A program made the translations under genes and the position numbers. Under the pieces are notes generated by a model. That model saw only the letters and a program-made list of their open reading frames with translations, was not told the origin of the DNA and made no database searches. A DNA stretch of 64,000 nucleotides from Palaemon carinicauda (lineage: Eukaryota; Arthropoda; Malacostraca; Decapoda; Palaemonidae): the NCBI RefSeq assembly GCF_036898095.1, contig NC_090751.1, positions 88,411,604-88,475,603 of the forward strand. The letters run 5' to 3'. This document shows positions 41,785 through 53,220 of the stretch, piece by piece (within the stretch, counting starts at the first letter, position 1; each line of letters begins with the position of its first letter).

Positions 41785-43608
41785 CTATGGATTATTTCTG
41801 GAAGACGTCTTGGGTGAGGTCTTCCCATTAGCAGTTTTTAATCTAACATTATTACTTGTAGGTTTCTTCAGAGATGGTCTTGTTATGTTGGGTTTTACGT
41901 TGGAGTTTTTCTTTGTATCTTTTTTATATATTTGTTGAGGGGGATGGTGGACCTCAACTTGAATTTCTGATTTATCTAAATTGTCTTCTGGTTGATCGCC
42001 AACATCAACAGACAAAACATCATATTTATTTGATGTCATAATTCTAGTATTTCTTATGGAAGGGGGTGAGAGAGATGGAGGTCTCTCTCTTTTACGATTA
42101 ATAGGTTGCAAGTTACCAGGTTTTTGTACCTTCCCCACTACAGGTACACCTGATAACTTGGTGTCAGGTGGAATCTCCATTAAATCAGGCAAGGATATGG
42201 CCTGGGAGAGGTTAGTACTATCCTTTGTAATGGGGGACAAAGGTTTGATAGTGGTGGGCAATGTCTTTTGGTTGATACTCAATGATAAATCTTTAGGAGG
42301 AGATGTTCTTGTCTTATGCAGCACTTTATCAATAGATTGTGAATTCCTTTTTCGAGAACTACCTACAGTAGTAGGTGGGTGAGATGATTCCCGAGGAACT
42401 TTTTCTCCTGTTTTTAATGTTTTTGCATAAGTATTAGATTTATTTAATAATCTCTTGGCATGCCCCACGCTTACATGTTCAATAATTGATTTATTGAGGG
42501 CAGCCTCTTCTAACTTATAAAACTGGCAGCTCCTATCATTAGATTTATGATTAGAGTTGCAGTTTAAGCATCTTGCCTCAAGTGTACAATCCCCATGGTA
42601 AATTTTGGAGCAAGTATTACAAATTTTTTCATTATTGCAAACTTTGGAAGGATGTCCAAATTTGAAGCAATTATAACATTGCAGTGGCTTCTGCTTAAAA
42701 GGTTGAATTCTGATCCTTTCGTTTTCTATGTCTATGTGGAAAGGTACACCAGCATCCTGGAAAGTAAGAACAATCATTGATGTTCCAGGTACTTTATGTA
42801 CTTTCCACACTGATAGGGGACACATGGCCAATATCTCCTCTTCAGTAAATTCATACAGATCCCTATTAAAAACCACTCCCCTTCCATAGCTAAAGTTTAG
42901 ATGGGGTTTGATGTCCAATTTTATATCATCATTTACTGTCTTCAAATTAGACAGTATAACAGACTGTGTGTATGACTTGGCCTTTATCAAGAAACTTTTC
43001 TTCCCGAATCGAGATATATCTCCAGGTGCGATCGTACCTACCTTTCTCTGAAGAAATTTGCATATCTTGAAATAATTTTCCGTACCTCCCACAGATTGAG
43101 CAAGAAGCCACATTGGTGGTTTTGGCTTTCTTTGGGATGGTATATCTGCCTCTATATCTTTATCAGCCCAGTCTGCTGGTCTGTAGACATCCAGATCTTT
43201 AGGTGCCCCATCACAAAGAGCACCCTTAACACTCATATTACCTACTTTAATATCAACAATGTTACAGCTTGCATTAAATGCTTCCTCATGACAATTAAAT
43301 GATAACCAAGATTCCCAATTATCATCTTGAAGTTTCATTCTAATTTCTTTTATTGATCCGTAACACTCAAATATTTTATGTAGCACATCATAATTAGCTT
43401 CTAAAGGGATTTGGGTAACGTGCAGGACTTTCAGTTTTCCTGTGTTGCCCAAATTACCCTTTTTCAGAATGTTTAAAGAACAGTCCTTTTTAGTTCCTAG
43501 GTCGTCAACGGAGTTTTCTTTAAATGAATTGCCAGAGGTCGTCAACAGTGCCGGGGGCGAGTCAGCATATCCAGGGGAGGTGGGGTCATTTTCACAAGAA
43601 TCCATCAT
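41785..43608 (-). CDS. LINE-1b ORF1: RNA-binding protein with RRM and zinc knuckles (607 aa)
   Basis: It probably coats the LINE RNA as a ribonucleoprotein. The start is MMDSCENDPTS (a second Met follows at once). Residues about 60-130 look like an RRM fold (L-K-V-L-H-V-T-Q-I-P-L, then E-I-R-M-K-L). Residues about 310-365 hold three Cys/His clusters: C-Y-N-C-F-K-F-G-H-P-S-K-V-C is a canonical CCHC knuckle, followed by C-N-T-C-S-K-I-Y-H and C-L-N-C-N-S-N-H. The C-terminal third is Ser/Pro/Lys-rich and likely disordered. The length is usual for I/Jockey-type ORF1 proteins. No stop or shift is present. Confidence 0.9.
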   Translation of the reverse strand: MMDSCENDPTSPGYADSPPALLTTSGNSFKENSVDDLGTKKDCSLNILKKGNLGNTGKLKVLHVTQIPLEANYDVLHKIFECYGSIKEIRMKLQDDNWESWLSFNCHEEAFNASCNIVDIKVGNMSVKGALCDGAPKDLDVYRPADWADKDIEADIPSQRKPKPPMWLLAQSVGGTENYFKICKFLQRKVGTIAPGDISRFGKKSFLIKAKSYTQSVILSNLKTVNDDIKLDIKPHLNFSYGRGVVFNRDLYEFTEEEILAMCPLSVWKVHKVPGTSMIVLTFQDAGVPFHIDIENERIRIQPFKQKPLQCYNCFKFGHPSKVCNNEKICNTCSKIYHGDCTLEARCLNCNSNHKSNDRSCQFYKLEEAALNKSIIEHVSVGHAKRLLNKSNTYAKTLKTGEKVPRESSHPPTTVGSSRKRNSQSIDKVLHKTRTSPPKDLSLSINQKTLPTTIKPLSPITKDSTNLSQAISLPDLMEIPPDTKLSGVPVVGKVQKPGNLQPINRKRERPPSLSPPSIRNTRIMTSNKYDVLSVDVGDQPEDNLDKSEIQVEVHHPPQQIYKKDTKKNSNVKPNITRPSLKKPTSNNVRLKTANGKTSPKTSSRNNP

Positions 43609-44425
43609 AAAAAAGAAGAGAGAAGAGTGATTTTTTGAAGTTTGATTTACCTGCTTGAGAACATTAAGGCATCACATGTTGGGAAGGAAATTTACACTCT
43701 CCACTACCGGCACAGTGAGAGTATACTTCCCAGATGGTCCACTCCATACCCTACCCGAAGGATAGCATCAAAACAGATATAGAGGCACAGGTGTAAGCTG
43801 AACCCGCCTGTTAGGACTGAGACCAAGAAACTATGGAATCATCCTCCCCATATCTGTAATGACGGGCTTCCGGCCAGAAGCCGAGAGTCCTACCCCAAGC
43901 ATTGGATCCCCCTGGATTCCGAAGACCCAACACTTGGAATAGTTCCGCCAAAAAGGTCCAAACCATCTTCGGGATGGCTGAGATCATCCTATACACTCAC
44001 ATATAGCTTTGAGCACAAAGGCCTCCCAACCGCGACACCTTTCACATTCATCAAAGCAGGCAGCAATACCGGATGCAGAAACATCCGCCCAAGTGGCAAT
44101 AACAGATGTAGAAACATCCATGCCATAAAGAGAAAAAAAAAATAATAAATATACATATATATGTAAAAATATACACATATACATATGGAAAATTTTACTC
44201 ATAGGGTTGGGACAGCATCATGAAAGAAAGTTTATAATATTAGGAGAAGGTTGAAGCAATATAAAGAGGAAGAAAAAGATAAGAAAGAGAGAAATTTAGA
44301 TTCGAACTGGGGGAGCAATTTCCCCAAGTTCGAGAGCCCTCTTGCCCGTCACCAAGATTCAGCATGGGAATGAAATGCCGTGCTGAAGCTCAATGACTTC
44401 ATCAAGGCATTCTCTCATTAAGAGG
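43609..44425 (-). promoter_or_regulatory. LINE-1b 5' leader with presumed internal promoter
   Basis: LINEs of this type carry their promoter in the 5' untranslated region. The leader is 817 bp, collinear with 31683-32494 of LINE-1a, and contains no frame of note. I see no TATA box at the first bases (which read, on the minus strand, from CCTCTTAATGAGAGAATGCC). Promoter function is inferred from the family only. Confidence 0.5.
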
Positions 44426-44583
44426 GTCAACATCCGGAACTTGTCGCAGAGAATGTAAGGGTTTAGCTTTGACAAGTCCAGGTCCACTATCAATGCCGAC
44501 GAGCCTTTCTTCGGAATTGTGAACAGGCGGCCTTGGAACTTCAGTGATCGAACCCGTTTGATTGCTTTCTTCTTGAGTAACAC
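44426..44583 (-). pseudogene. DIRS-A2 RT, N-terminal part (5' of LINE-1b)
   Basis: The frame reads K-F-Q-G-R-L-F-T-I-P-K-K-G-S-S-A and L-I-V-D-L-D-L-S-K-L-N, RT blocks 1-2, up to the LINE-1b duplication at 44426. It continues at 37930. The bases 44584-44755 link gag to RT and hold no motif. Confidence 0.8.
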
Positions 44584-44755
44584 TGTGGTGTACTCTTTCA
44601 GGATGGGAGTGGGTTTCTAGAAGAAGGTCACTGGTGGAGGAGGAGAACCTTGTGGCCATTTCCACCCCAAACCTTTAGAGATTATGCTATTCGACCAATA
44701 ACTGAAGGTCCAATGTTCTCAAAAGTGGTAAAGTCTCCCCCCTACCGGGACCACC

Positions 44756-46492
44756 TCATTGTGAGGGAGTGAATCTAGGTCCTTTCCCTCCCCGGGCACC
44801 CCTTGTCCTAGGTCCACCTTGTTGGCGGAACTGTCCTCTACCCCTGTAGCTTCCTCTCTGGTGTCCACGAAAGGAACCTGAGGGTTCGTAGCTAGGGTTG
44901 TATGCAGGTGAGGGCATCCAAACGGGGTTGGGCTGTGTACCTGGGGGATCAGTGAGGTAGACCACCTGTTGAGGGGGATTCGGATGCAGAGACGTCGAAG
45001 CAGAGGGAGACTGTGATGACGAGTGGGTAACTGACGATTGATGGTAGTGACCCCGGTTCGTCTTGTAAGGGGTAAATCTCTGCTTCTTCTTGAAGAAAGC
45101 TTGCTTTTGGGCTTCGACCTTCTTTTTGGCAGTGAGGCCCCACCTCACCTGCAAATTTTGGTTTGCTCTCGCATCGTCTTGTAGAACCTTGTTCACCTCC
45201 TCCTAAGGGAAGAGGGTTTTACCCCAGCAGGAGGAAGCTATCAGCCTGTTCGGTTCATGTCTGATAGAGGCCTCAGACAGAACGTATTTCCTACAACTAA
45301 CCCGAGCAGACCAAAAATCGTGTAGGTCGATTTGGTAGGACAGAGATAGGTTCTTCGTGAATATCCGAAACAAGGTCTCAGTGGGATAAAGCAAGGCTAG
45401 GGACTCCACGAGGTGGGGTCCGTCTCTTTAAGAGCCAGCATGGCAGAACCTTCTTTGACAGCTTGAATATTAAGACCTGTCAATTTTCCGTAATAGGCAA
45501 GGTAATAATGGGAGCAGTTGTAAATATGGCGTAGGCCCCTTTGTGTGGGGTGAGCTTGGAATTAGCGTACCCCCAGACCGACAACGTCCTGGCCCAGACA
45601 GCTTGGGTCCTGCTCTTTAGGAAATATTACCGTTACCTTCGGTACCTTGTCTAACCTAACCAAGGCATGCTCTTTCAAACGGACGAATCCGTTGAATGGG
45701 AATTCTAGTCCCGGAGGGTAAATTCTAGGTCCTCTAGAGGGCCGGCGCCTATGCCATCCAGAGTTATGGTACCATCTATATATGGAGCATGTAAGGCAAA
45801 CCTCCATGGGTTGTTTTTATCGAAGGGGGTTAACTTCGATGCGTCTGGGGCTGAAGGGGGAGGCATCCGAGTTCCTGAACGGATCAGATTCGCCACCATA
45901 TCTTTGAGCTCCGTCATAGCTCCTTGGCTTGCCCTAGAATGTGTTGTATCTGCTGTTGTATCTGCTCTTTAACCATATCCCTGATCAGGTTGGCGGGGAA
46001 GGAGGGATCCTGAGCACGACCCGCTGACGAAGCCCTGGACTTAGCGGACTTCGTCTTTTTAGCAGTCACGGTTTTATGCAAAGTAATATGAACATCAGGA
46101 TCCTTTGAGGGTCCAGGGACCGGTGACGCAGATAATGGCAAAGATGAAGACTTAAAACTCATCACCACCTACCTGCTCGTCCATGGATTCGACGTTCAAC
46201 TCTAGAGAGGACACGTCCCCCGCCAATAAAGCTTCCTCTTCCGTTGGGATGGTTGCTCTAACCGCCTCAATTAACGGGGCCGCTGTCTCCGGTGGAACTG
46301 CCGCAGTAGTAGAGCCCGGGAACAGGCAAGAGGCCATGTCTCCGTCGAGGAGATAGGGTGCGCCAGATGGAGCATTCCTTCCAAAGCTTGACACCCAAGG
46401 GCGGAGAGCAGCTCTTGCAGCCCGGAGAGATTCATCATCACCCTGAAAGAGGTGAGGGGATTAGTGATGAAGGAGAAGACCGTTCCCCGCAA
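44756..46492 (-). pseudogene. DIRS-A2 gag-like ORF1, frameshifted
   Basis: Pieces: 46394-46152, 46168-45914 (basic and Ser-rich), 45917-45705 (N-P-W-R-F-A-L-H-A-P-Y-I-D-G), 45807-45562 (E-F-P-F-N-G-F-V-R-L-K-E-H-A) and 45196-44756. The last piece ends in an RGG-rich tail (R-G-H-Q-R-G-S-Y-R-G-R-G-Q), which usually binds nucleic acid. Between 45560 and 45200 the frames are closed by stops. At least four breaks are needed for a continuous gag. Confidence 0.75.
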
Positions 46493-46870
46493 TAAGCGAT
46501 GTATATATATATAAAGAACAAATTAAATCATCGCCAAAGGATACCAAAAGGAAAAAATTAGAACCAACTTACATCATCGTTCAGGAGTAGGGAGGACAGC
46601 TCGTAGCAGAGCGTGCATGACTCCAGGAACCATACCATGTAGGGGGCTTGTCCCGGTTCCGAGAAAAGGGTATGGCACAATGCGCATAAGACCGGCATAG
46701 GTCTTGGCCCTGGGGATCATTAAAGGCGTTGGGGCAACTCTTGGCCGCGCAGCAGACCTTCTGTAAAAGAAAGGAGACATAAGTCTGGATGTTCCTTGAG
46801 ACTCTGGTCAGTGATCCTATTCACAGGCTGGGATCAACCAAAGTATCTAGAAAACAATAATATATATGTA

Positions 46871-47139
46871 CAGTGATCCCTCGCTACTTCGCGGTTCGAC
46901 TATCGCGGATTCACCACTTCGCGGATTTTTTTCATAACGCATGTATATACATATATTGCGGATTTTCCGGAACATTAAAAAATACCGCGATGTGACCGAT
47001 GGTGCGAGATTGGAGAAAGTAAGGAAAATTGAATCATGATTGATTTTCAATATAAATGAAACTTTGAGGAGCAACAAAGATATCATTTGTTAGAGAGATA
47101 GAGAGAGGTAAGGAATGGGAGGTAGTGAAAAGTATAGCC

Positions 47140-47178
<39 letters not shown>

Positions 47179-47650
47179 TTGTTTTAAATGTAATACAGTA
47201 AACAAAAAAATTTGATAGGTTATAACACATTGGTGCTTAAGTAATATCAACTGTATAGACGGTTTGAATAAGTTAAGAAATGGTATAAACGATACTTTGT
47301 TAGTGTATTCGTACGCTCTCAAGAGCGGCAGCTAGACGTCAGCTGATCTGATCACAGCCAAAAGTAAAACAAAAAGAAGTCAATAATACTCAATTTTTAA
47401 AACACACCCGAAATTTAAAAACAAAAGTACATGCTTTCTTAATGTGCAATTAACTATTTAAAGAGTAGCAATTTTCTAGAAATAAAATGATGTTTCCCAA
47501 AAAATAGTGGTTTGCTGATGAAATCGGATGCCGTATTTTTAGCAACGATTGAAATGGATGTAAACTCGGCATAATTTTTTCGTTTTGTATTTAATTGACA
47601 CTAAGAAAACTAATTTTAGTTTCTTCATCTATATGTAAGTATTGTATAAC

Positions 47651-47706
<56 letters not shown>

Positions 47707-48188
47707 TGTTATTTTAAATGTAATAAACAAAAAAAATTTGATAGGTTATAACACATTGGTGCTTATGTAATATCAACTGTATAGACGGTTTGAATAAGTT
47801 AAGAAATGGTATAAACGATACTTTGTTAGTGTATTCGTACGCTCTCAAGAGCGGCAGCTAGACGTAAGCTGATCTAATCACAGCCAAAAGTACAGCCAAA
47901 AGTAAAACAAAAAGAAGTCAACAATACTCGATTTTTAAAACACACCCGAAATTTAAAAACAAAAGTACACGCTTTCTTAATGTGCAATCAACTATTTAAA
48001 GAGTAGCAATTTTCTAGAAATAAAATGATGTTTCCCAAAAAATAGTGGTTTGCTGATGAAATCGGATGCCGTATTTTTAGCAACGATTGAAATGGATATA
48101 AACTCGGCATAATTTTTTAGTTTCGTATTTAATTGACACTAAGAAAACTAATTTTAGTTTCTTCATCTATACGTAAGTATTGTATAAC

Positions 48189-48239
<51 letters not shown>

Positions 48240-48431
48240 CAGCTGTTGTAATCGAATGCCGTGTTTTTGTTTCGTGAGAATTTCATCGCCACGACTAACA
48301 ACAACATACTGTACTGAACTTTACAGTATTATACAGACTACTGTAATATGATAAAATAAAATATTTGTAATAACCTATTTTATATGAAATGGGGCTATTT
48401 TTTTGTTTAAAATTTACATTTACGTACGTAA

Positions 48432-48480
<49 letters not shown>

Positions 48481-49126
48481 AATTGTTTTCCTGCTTTGCT
48501 ACGTATGTATGATTTTATATAGATACGGTAAATAATATTTGTAATAACATATTTTCTAAAAGCTTTTACTGTAATATCATTATTTATCACTTTCATCATG
48601 CGCGTTAAATGCCTTCGTTTGTTTATTACGATCGAAGATGGACCGCCGTTTCAGGCGGCGTCATAAAGAAAAACATTTGATTTGGAAGTCCTAGGTAAAA
48701 TTAAGTAAAACATTGGTAATAACAAAAATCAACATACTGTATAATCAATATAATCGATGCAAAAACTAACCTATACACAGATGTGTTCACTAAATGCGTT
48801 TGTTTCTTCATTATGATCAGAAATAAACGTAAACAAAACATTGGTTGCCATTTTTTATCGTGCTTTTTGGCGTGTTTAGGAAACGCATGATATAAAATCG
48901 CCTTTAATATTTGTGCCTGTTTTAGTTTAGGGTACTGTAGTACATGCATTAAGTGTTCTGTACATTAAAGGGAAGTTTGTTAACAGTACTACGTACAAGG
49001 GAAGGTTTTAAAAGTCTGAATATACATGTTAAATAAATACGTAAATATGGTGTCACTACTTCGCGGATTTTCACCTATCGCGGTCGGGTCTGGAACCTAT
49101 CTACCGCGATAAACGAGGGCTCACTG
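46871..49126. mobile_element. Tigger-2b: transposase-less Tigger-2 element, 2,256 bp
   Basis: TA flanks both ends (46869-46870, 49127-49128). Ends read CAGTGATCCCTCGCTACTTC and, inverted, CAGTGAGCCCTCG, followed inside by repeated TTCGCGG motifs. No transposase is present. The interior has two near-identical tandem units of about 540 bp (47142-47652 and 47653-48191), each headed by a (GA)n run, and further (GA)n and (CT)n runs at 48192-48237 and 48437-48477. The end portion 48421-48545 matches 1131-1330 of Tigger-2, inverted. Confidence 0.85.
47142..48237. repeat. Tandem duplication of about 540 bp with (GA)n boundaries
   Basis: Both units share, in order, TTTGATAGGTTATAACACAT, ATAGACGGTTTGAATAAG and CGGCAGCTAGACGT, ending at CTAAGAAAACTAATTTTAG. 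A third (GA)n run follows the second unit. Identity looks above 95%, so the duplication is recent; (GA)n runs at each joint suggest unequal exchange between them. Confidence 0.9.
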
Positions 49127-49139
49127 TATATGTATATAT

Positions 49140-49335
49140 TTGTACATGTATATAATATATATGTATATATTTATGCATATATTTAATTATATATATGTAT
49201 ACATATGGATAAATATCCATACAACATCGTGTTCAAATAGAAATAAATTTCTACTTCATACTTGGGATCGAACGCTAGCCCCTTCTAATGAAAAGGCCAG
49301 GTCGAAACCAACCCTGCCATGAGAGGCCATTTTCC
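49140..49335 (-). mobile_element. tRNA-derived SINE
   Basis: On the minus strand from about 49335 the head reads CTCTCATGGCAGGGTTGG; TGGCAGGGTTGG (49308-49319) matches the RNA polymerase III A box. GCGTTCGATCCC (49264-49275) matches the B box, 32 bases downstream, the usual tRNA spacing. The head is followed by AGTATGAAGTAGAAATTTAT and an AT-rich tail to about 49140. It is transcribed by Pol III and moved by a LINE in such families. No clear target duplication is visible, so the limits are approximate. Confidence 0.75.
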
Positions 49336-49339
49336 TGGA

Positions 49340-50654
49340 TAACATTAATTATGTGTGCCTAACATGGTTCTATAATTGCTAGCTAGAGCCACAAATTAAT
49401 ATATTAAAGTCAAGTAACCACGTAACATGTAACTATAAACCTCATCGGTAAAATAATGTTAACCTCGGTTCTGAACGTCTGAGTGATCTCCGGTGAAGCC
49501 GAAGATCCGGTGACAAAGGTCCGTAATAATGAAATTGTGAACATCAGCGGTAAGATAATGTTAACCTCAATGCTGAACGTCTGTGTGATCTCCGGTGAAG
49601 CCGGAGATCCGGTGAAAAAGGACCGTAATAATGAAATTGTGTTTAATCATGAAAAAGGTTCGTGTGCATAAGGCCGAAACCGGAGTCTGAGTGCCGGGTT
49701 TCACCGTAGCACTCCAAATATCTGACTAGTTTCCAACCCAATGAGTATCCATTATAGCGGAGTAGAACTCAAGGCGGAGAGGGTGAACGTTCCGAAGAGA
49801 ACGGAACACGGGTGGCGGCATAAAATGAGCCCAAAGTAATGACTCATACACGAACGGAACCTATTAATAATGCTAGCTATATTAACAGTAACCACATCAA
49901 TAAAACTTAAATATAATCAAACGTAATATCATAAACCCGTAGAAGGAGAGGGGGAAGGGATAACTCGTGATCGTATAAAACGAAAAACGGGAAATCCACC
50001 TCTTCTTACTCGAGATTAAGAAAGAAAACAAGAGAAAGGGTACCTCGTAACTGTAGTAACAGAACACGAGAACTCCATGCTCACACTCTCATGGTTACAT
50101 TATAAAGAACACAATAATATGATATAAGAATAATAATAAAATTGTAATAACCAAGAACGAAGAATAACGACAGCGTAACAAATGAATATAAAGATATACA
50201 GTAGTCTAAAAACGACCACCTTCCCGAGGCGGGTACTTAAAACTATAACAAAGCCAAGAACGTTATTCTTCGTTCGTCCAAATTGGACTTGCTAGCAAAA
50301 AAATACCATAGTAAAAACAATAAAAAAATAATAATAATAATGGTCATAAATCGTAAGTGATATAACCTAGATGACAGAGTACCAGATGGGCAATATTAAC
50401 TTGAAATACTAGCAAAGCGAACAATGCCAAAATGGCTGCCGACACCGAGGAAGGCCAAGCTGCTCCCAAAATTAAAATCCACATTACTGGAAAGAGAACA
50501 AATGCCTGGTACTGTAAAAAGCTGTCAAAACAAACTATGGTACTTAACATTGGTAAAGGTGAAGTAGCAGCGTCAGTCATGATGAATTAACGCCAAACAC
50601 GGGAAAAAACACCAAGAGCACAAACAAAAACGACTTAGCGAGCAAGTCCAAAAC
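49340..50654 (-). other. 5' leader region of DIRS-A2
   Basis: It lies between the 5' inverted repeat and the SINE/Tigger-2b insertions. A 102-bp direct repeat occupies 49440-49640 (shared TGATCTCCGGTGAAGCC). The rest is AT-rich. A minus-strand frame at 50344-50580 (78 residues, hydrophobic) and a 52-residue plus-strand frame at 50432-50590 overlap; see findings. No gene of the DIRS set is recognised here. Confidence 0.5.
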
Positions 50655-50865
50655 AGAAGGATGCCCTAGAGGGCGCTCGTGTTAGATGTCGGTGGCGTGG
50701 TCCAAGTGTGGTTTCTAGGGCCTCTGTTACGGCCCTTCCCTTTGATGAAGGAATTATCTAAATGGAAGATAGCCTGTGAATAGTGGTTTTCACACGCCCC
50801 TGATGTATACACGACACTCACAAGGTGCTCGCGCGAGGGTAGTAACCTCTGCATTCCATGCTTTT
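50655..50865. repeat. DIRS-A2 terminal inverted repeat, 5' side
   Basis: It is the inverse of 34714-34923. Immediately outside it the sequence changes to A-rich DNA with no outer segment. Confidence 0.9.
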
Positions 50866-52947
50866 AAAAAAAGGATTCTGACATAAAAATTTTTCTTTAA
50901 TATAAATTATTCTCTCACCATCTTGGATAGAACCAATATAGAGGGAAAAATCAAGGAGAGCTTATATGCATCCAAATAAGGTCTAAATAAAAGGGAAAAG
51001 AGGTGCTCCCTTCTTGTTAAAGGAGTGGTCACTTCAAAGCTCTATCTAGGCCTCTGAATTTAAAAATGTTTGAAATTTTTAGGTTTTCTGGACAAATGTC
51101 CTTAAGATTGAAATAAATAACACTAAACAGAACTGCAAAGCATAAAAGGCTTAAGCATAAACGTTTGATCAAGCAAATAATGGAATGACCACTGCACTCC
51201 AAGAAGAGAAAGAAAAGAGGAACAAGAGCCAGACTCTATTTCTCATCATTGACTTATGTCGCGACCACTATCTTAAACGAGATGCTTCTTGTCCTAAGAG
51301 TGAGCTAGGCTCGGTAAACAGCCTGCTGAGCGGCTACCACAGATCTTAGTGAGAGCTTATTCAAGGGCTGGTGGGTATTCATATTCCCAGAGAGCTAGAA
51401 GGTTGTCTGGAGTTTCCAGACTCCAGCCTTCAACACTTGACTCACAGAGATTCTTCTAGAAGACTAATATAGAACCAATCCCTCTCACTTTGTGAGCTTG
51501 AACTGGTTCTTCCAGATCATCAGCCCAAGGAAGATATGCTCTCCTAATATTTTCTCAAAGCCGCTTCCCCTTCCACCCGCTGGCTCTGACAAACCACTTA
51601 AGATAGCAGCTGGGACTTTCGAGGGGGTTTGTGCTGCTGGGAAAGTATTAGTAAAGGACTCATGTTTGTAGAGTTAGGAAAAATAAAAATTGCTTTAACA
51701 ATTTATTTGTTCATACCCAAATACAAACCATCGTCCTTTACATAGGAGACTCGCCCTTAGGCGGGAGGAAGTCCCCTTTCCAACTAGCTGGAAAACTTAC
51801 CCAAGATAAATCAGAACTTGTGCATCTGGGACACTGAAAGAGTTAAGGATCCTACCACCATATGTACTTGTACTTTAGTAATAGCAGAGGGTCCATAGCC
51901 CTGGCTTCAAGTGTTCTTCTGAGCCAAAGGGTTTCCCTGAATCAGTGTTGCATACATAAATGATAATGGGTTCGCCCGATTATGTAACACTCCCACTCAT
52001 GAGGAGTATGGGGGAACCAAAAAAAAAAAAAAGAGGAGAGACTATAGTACCTGAGCACAGAATAGCCACATTCAGATTGTGGCTTAATCCAGGAGAGGGA
52101 GGACTGAAAAGAAAAGAAAAGGCCAGTCAATCTTTCCTTTTATTCTAGAATCACATGTAACTCTTGCCCTTGATCTGATGTTAAAGGTCCTGTGAGAAGA
52201 GCCAAAGTAGCTATACCACTCGCTTTGGAGCTACAACAGGTCTAAGGCAATGGGGAGTAAACATTGTCTGACATTTTTTCACCTTTGAATATAATTCCTG
52301 CATCACAAATTGTGCTTACACTTCTGACTTTCTGCACTCTGACTGGAGTTCTTCCTGAAGAAGAAAGAGAGGGTGCGAAGGGGTCCAGTCAATGACTTCC
52401 CTTAGCCCTGAAGAAAGTGTTCTTGGCTACTATTTCTTCACTATCTCAGCGGTGACGAAAGGTGTTGCCGGTGTGCCCACAAAGCACAAGAGTAAACAAA
52501 TCAGATCCTTGGTTATTTTTCCCTGAATTGCAGTCAGGAAGAAGACACCAGGAGTCAGGGGTTGATTGATTTGGTTTTTGAACCATGATACCGGGTATGA
52601 AGGAGGACAACACTTTTCTTCATTTACGAAAATATGGAACGTAAAAGGAGAGACTATGCGCCCCGTAGACTTATTCCGCTATTGCACTGAAATTGTGCAG
52701 TGGCTACTTTCCTCTTGGTAAGGGTAGAAGAGACTCTTTAGCTTTGGTAAGCAGCTCTTCTAGGAGAAGAACACTCCAAAATCAAACCATTGTTCTCTAG
52801 TATCGGGTAGTGCCATAACCTCTGTACCATGGTCTTCCACTGTCTTGGGTTGGAGTTCTCATGCTTGGGAGTACACTCGGGCACACTGTTCTACTTAGTT
52901 TCTCTTCCTCTTGCTTTGTTAAAGTTTTTATAAATTATATGGGAAAT
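50866..52947 (-). mobile_element. Decayed DIRS-like element (family D), 3' portion
   Basis: The stretch 51655-51757 has the layout of a DIRS ICR: GAGTTAGGAAAAATA, then TTTGTTCATACCCAAATACA, comparable to the B1 ICR (GTTAGGAAAAATACA, TTTGTTCCGTAACTGAAATA). Its right part recurs inverted at 32870-32905. No recombinase or RT frame survives in 51760-52947, and 50866-51650 shows nothing identifiable. It is cut on the right by B2 at 52948. Confidence 0.5.
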
Positions 52948-53220
52948 ATGACAAATTCATAGATAATTTGTATTTTTCCTAACTATACAAACCTTAGCTA
53001 TTTAATAAGGGTATTACTTTCGGCGTAGCTGAAATGACGAGCCATTAAAATTTAACAAGGGTTTACTACCCACACCGTTAGTTAAAGGGGGTAGGGGAGG
53101 GCAGCTTGCTACCACCCCCCCCCCCCCCCCTCACACACACCTGTGCTTGAACTCACTTTGCTTGGAGGTAGGACTTCCAAGGGGGATGGGGCTGGTGGGC
53201 AAGTTTGGTTAAATAGCTAA

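Larger units (their letters stand above)
37931..44425 (-). mobile_element. LINE-1b: full-length RNase H LINE, both ORFs intact, 6,495 bp
   Basis: A perfect 14-bp duplication flanks the element. On the minus strand it has an 817-bp leader (44425-43609), ORF1 (43608-41785), a 14-bp gap, ORF2 (41770-38081), a 3' untranslated region of about 140 bp and a short (TTCA)n tail. The two-ORF layout with CCHC ORF1 and endonuclease-RT-RNase H in ORF2 places it in the I group of LINEs (I/Nimb-like; exact clade uncertain). With no stop in either ORF it may still be active. Confidence 0.93.
34597..50865 (-). mobile_element. DIRS family A element A2, 16.3 kb with three nested insertions
   Basis: The two ends carry matching inverted repeats (34714-34923 and 50655-50865). 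Subtracting LINE-1b with its duplication (6,509 bp), Tigger-2b with its TA (2,258 bp) and a SINE of about 200 bp leaves about 7.3 kb, the length of B1. On the minus strand the order is 5' repeat, leader (50654-49340 and 46868-46500), gag (46492-44756), RT interrupted by LINE-1b, RNase H, recombinase, ICR, 3' repeat. The outer segment expected beyond 50865 at the 5' end is absent or unrecognisable. Confidence 0.85.

Noticed and set aside
23494..44425. Segmental or assembly duplication of the two LINE-1 copies
   Set aside because: The flanks and target duplications differ (GATGGCCTCATGA against GTCAACATCCGGAA), only one copy holds Tigger-1, and they differ by many mutations; they are two separate insertions.
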